A stretch of DNA of 64,000 nt, taken from NCBI GenBank assembly GCA_033296885.1, contig MU863880.1, forward strand, positions 124,001-188,000. The letters are read 5' to 3'. This stretch comes from Triangularia verruculosa. Its lineage: Eukaryota > Ascomycota > Sordariomycetes > Sordariales > Podosporaceae. Both the position numbers and the translations under genes were made by a program. Positions within the stretch are counted from its first letter, which is position 1, and every line of letters begins with the position of its first letter. Below the pieces are notes generated by a model. The model was given only the letters and a program-made list of their open reading frames with translations. It was not told the origin of the DNA and made no database searches. Shown here in pieces: positions 62,804 to 64,000 of this stretch.

Positions 62804-64000
62804 TCAGAATCCATTCATTTTCCCATTGCTGACTGCGGGCAGTCGTAATGGTAATACATTCAGGCTCCCCTGAGAATGCCCATGTCCTGGCCAGGGCATT
62901 GGGCTTAAAGCTGAACTTGGCGTTGGAATATCCTGGCTCGAGTTCACCGAGTGCATGCTCCCTGCTGTCGTAAGACTGGCGGTTGTCGACGTCGAATTCA
63001 TAGTCCCGTGCCTCGACATACCCAGCCCTCCCATAGAAAGCAAGGTATCCGCTCTTTCAAACACATTGCCCTGGAACGCCGCCGCAAAAGAGGCGCTCTG
63101 GGGGGTAGAGGGCACTGTCGCCTGGACTGCTGGACCAAGCGCAGCACTTTGCGGAGTCATTGGCAACGGCTGCGCGTTGTAGGGACTCAAATTCTCCGAC
63201 CCATGATTGGGGCCATGCCCATGGTTCCCGTGGTTCCCGTTGTTTCCGTGGTTTCCATGGTTTCCCTGATGAATCCCCTGGCGAGTGAAATACGACCATG
63301 GACTTGAGTGGATCAAGTCGCAGGTTTCCTTCATGCTCTGATGAACGGGGCGTAGCCTCTGCCGGGTATCCATCGGCAGCTGAACCTCGCTCTGCAGTTG
63401 TTTGATCTTTGTGACCAGCATATACCAAGAATCAATAAAGCTGCTGCATAGCGCCCAAAAAGGTGCCTGTGTCCTGATTCCGGGCTCCTTCAGCTTGATC
63501 GTCGACAGCTTGCCCTTCAAAACTTCTGTTTGTTGAATCGATGCTGTGCATCGGTGAACCAACATTTTCCAGGGCTGTACCACATGCTCAGGAGCTCTCT
63601 GTGTAATAGCCATTCTCATCGACGTCGAAAGCTGCTGGCTCAGTTGCGGCAGGACCCGCATGACAAGATCCGATGTTTTGGTTAGCGAGAGGAAGATCCG
63701 TTCGAAAATGCGATCCTCCTCGGTAAAGTCAGCAGACAGGTTCCGAATACCTGACGTACTGTTTGAAGCAAACGACTCGCCCGATCGTGGCGTAGCCGTG
63801 CCCATAACGGCTGTCCTGCTGGAACCATTGATGAATGGCCCAAGAGGAACGTCGGTGGCTACCCGAAGGTTGCTCGGGTGGTGGACAAAAGTCGCATTTC
63901 GTGACCTGCTATTCATCACAGGCGGACGGTCGGCTGTAGGGGTGACAGAGTTCTCTCGGGAATGAGGCCGGAGCGTTTCCCCTGGATCTGTTCGCATGTG
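62804..64000 (-). CDS. sog2: SOG2 / RAM signalling pathway protein, C-terminal part (runs off the window)
   Basis: The frame is open to the right-hand edge, so the N-terminal leucine-rich repeats expected for this family lie outside. The visible 398 codons contain a Ser-rich linker and the Sog2 helical domain: EEDRIFERIFLSLTKTSDLV, MRVLPQLSQQLSTSMRMAI, LVHRCTASIQQTEVLKGKL, APFWALCSSFIDSWYMLVTK and MKETCDLIHSS. A short His/Gly/Asn repeat of the form GNHGNHG, coded by imperfect 9-bp repeats near 63220-63275, interrupts the tail. Sog2 works with the NDR kinase (Cbk1; COT-1 in Neurospora) in polarity and cell-wall control. The family PF10428 assignment rests on the SFASNSTS and SLTKTSDLVMRVLPQ region. 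Confidence 0.88.
   Translation of the reverse strand, partial: HMRTDPGETLRPHSRENSVTPTADRPPVMNSRSRNATFVHHPSNLRVATDVPLGPFINGSSRTAVMGTATPRSGESFASNSTSGIRNLSADFTEEDRIFERIFLSLTKTSDLVMRVLPQLSQQLSTSMRMAITQRAPEHVVQPWKMLVHRCTASIQQTEVLKGKLSTIKLKEPGIRTQAPFWALCSSFIDSWYMLVTKIKQLQSEVQLPMDTRQRLRPVHQSMKETCDLIHSSPWSYFTRQGIHQGNHGNHGNNGNHGNHGHGPNHGSENLSPYNAQPLPMTPQSAALGPAVQATVPSTPQSASFAAAFQGNVFERADTLLSMGGLGMSRHGTMNSTSTTASLTTAGSMHSVNSSQDIPTPSSALSPMPWPGHGHSQGSLNVLPLRLPAVSNGKMNGF

Overview
The window is nuclear DNA of a filamentous ascomycete, most likely a Sordariomycete close to Sordariales (Neurospora, Podospora or Chaetomium type). The evidence is 47 to 90 nt introns with GTRNGT donors and RCTRAC branch points, several Pezizomycotina-specific families (CFEM/PTH11 receptors, CAP20, Zn2Cys6 factors, DUF7924) and roughly one gene per 3 kb. 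No prokaryotic, viral or organellar genes were seen. Gene models below were spliced by hand; each junction was checked for phase.

Layout. 2.3-6.4 kb: a Ser/Pro-rich single-pass membrane protein and a DUF2470 membrane protein. 6.5-9.7 kb: a small accessory-looking island with a divergent casein-kinase-1-like gene, an array of about 70-bp palindromic tandem repeats broken by an N gap, and a DUF7924 gene interrupted by one in-frame TGA. 10.9-20 kb: a Gre2-like reductase, ORC6, the mitochondrial i-AAA protease, a pirin with an N-terminal anchor, and a CAP20/perilipin-like lipid-droplet protein. 23-36 kb: a RabGAP (TBC), a CFEM-PTH11 receptor, a Zn2Cys6 transcription factor and a secreted acid phosphatase. 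36.8-46 kb: a very large disordered protein, a second 7-TM PTH11-like protein, an insertion that looks like a MITE with an 8-bp target duplication, and a BAHD-type acyltransferase. 46-64 kb: BCD1, a DENN-domain protein, a repeat and tRNA-like region, the MTR4 helicase (FRH orthologue), TSC13, BLOC-1 subunit 1 and the C-terminal part of SOG2 (cut by the window edge).

The genes are mostly unrelated housekeeping functions: replication licensing, mitochondrial quality control, RNA surveillance and snoRNP assembly, very-long-chain fatty acid synthesis, and vesicle traffic (TBC, DENN, BLOC-1). Signalling genes (two receptors, one transcription factor, SOG2) and accessory elements lie between them. 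There is no obvious secondary-metabolite cluster.

The points most worth following are the CK1/DUF7924/palindromic-array island, the MITE and a possible relative of its internal repeat 12 kb away, and a repeated within-gene composition switch in which the coding strand goes from C-rich at the 5' end to strongly G-rich at the 3' end in at least eight genes but not in the most conserved ones.
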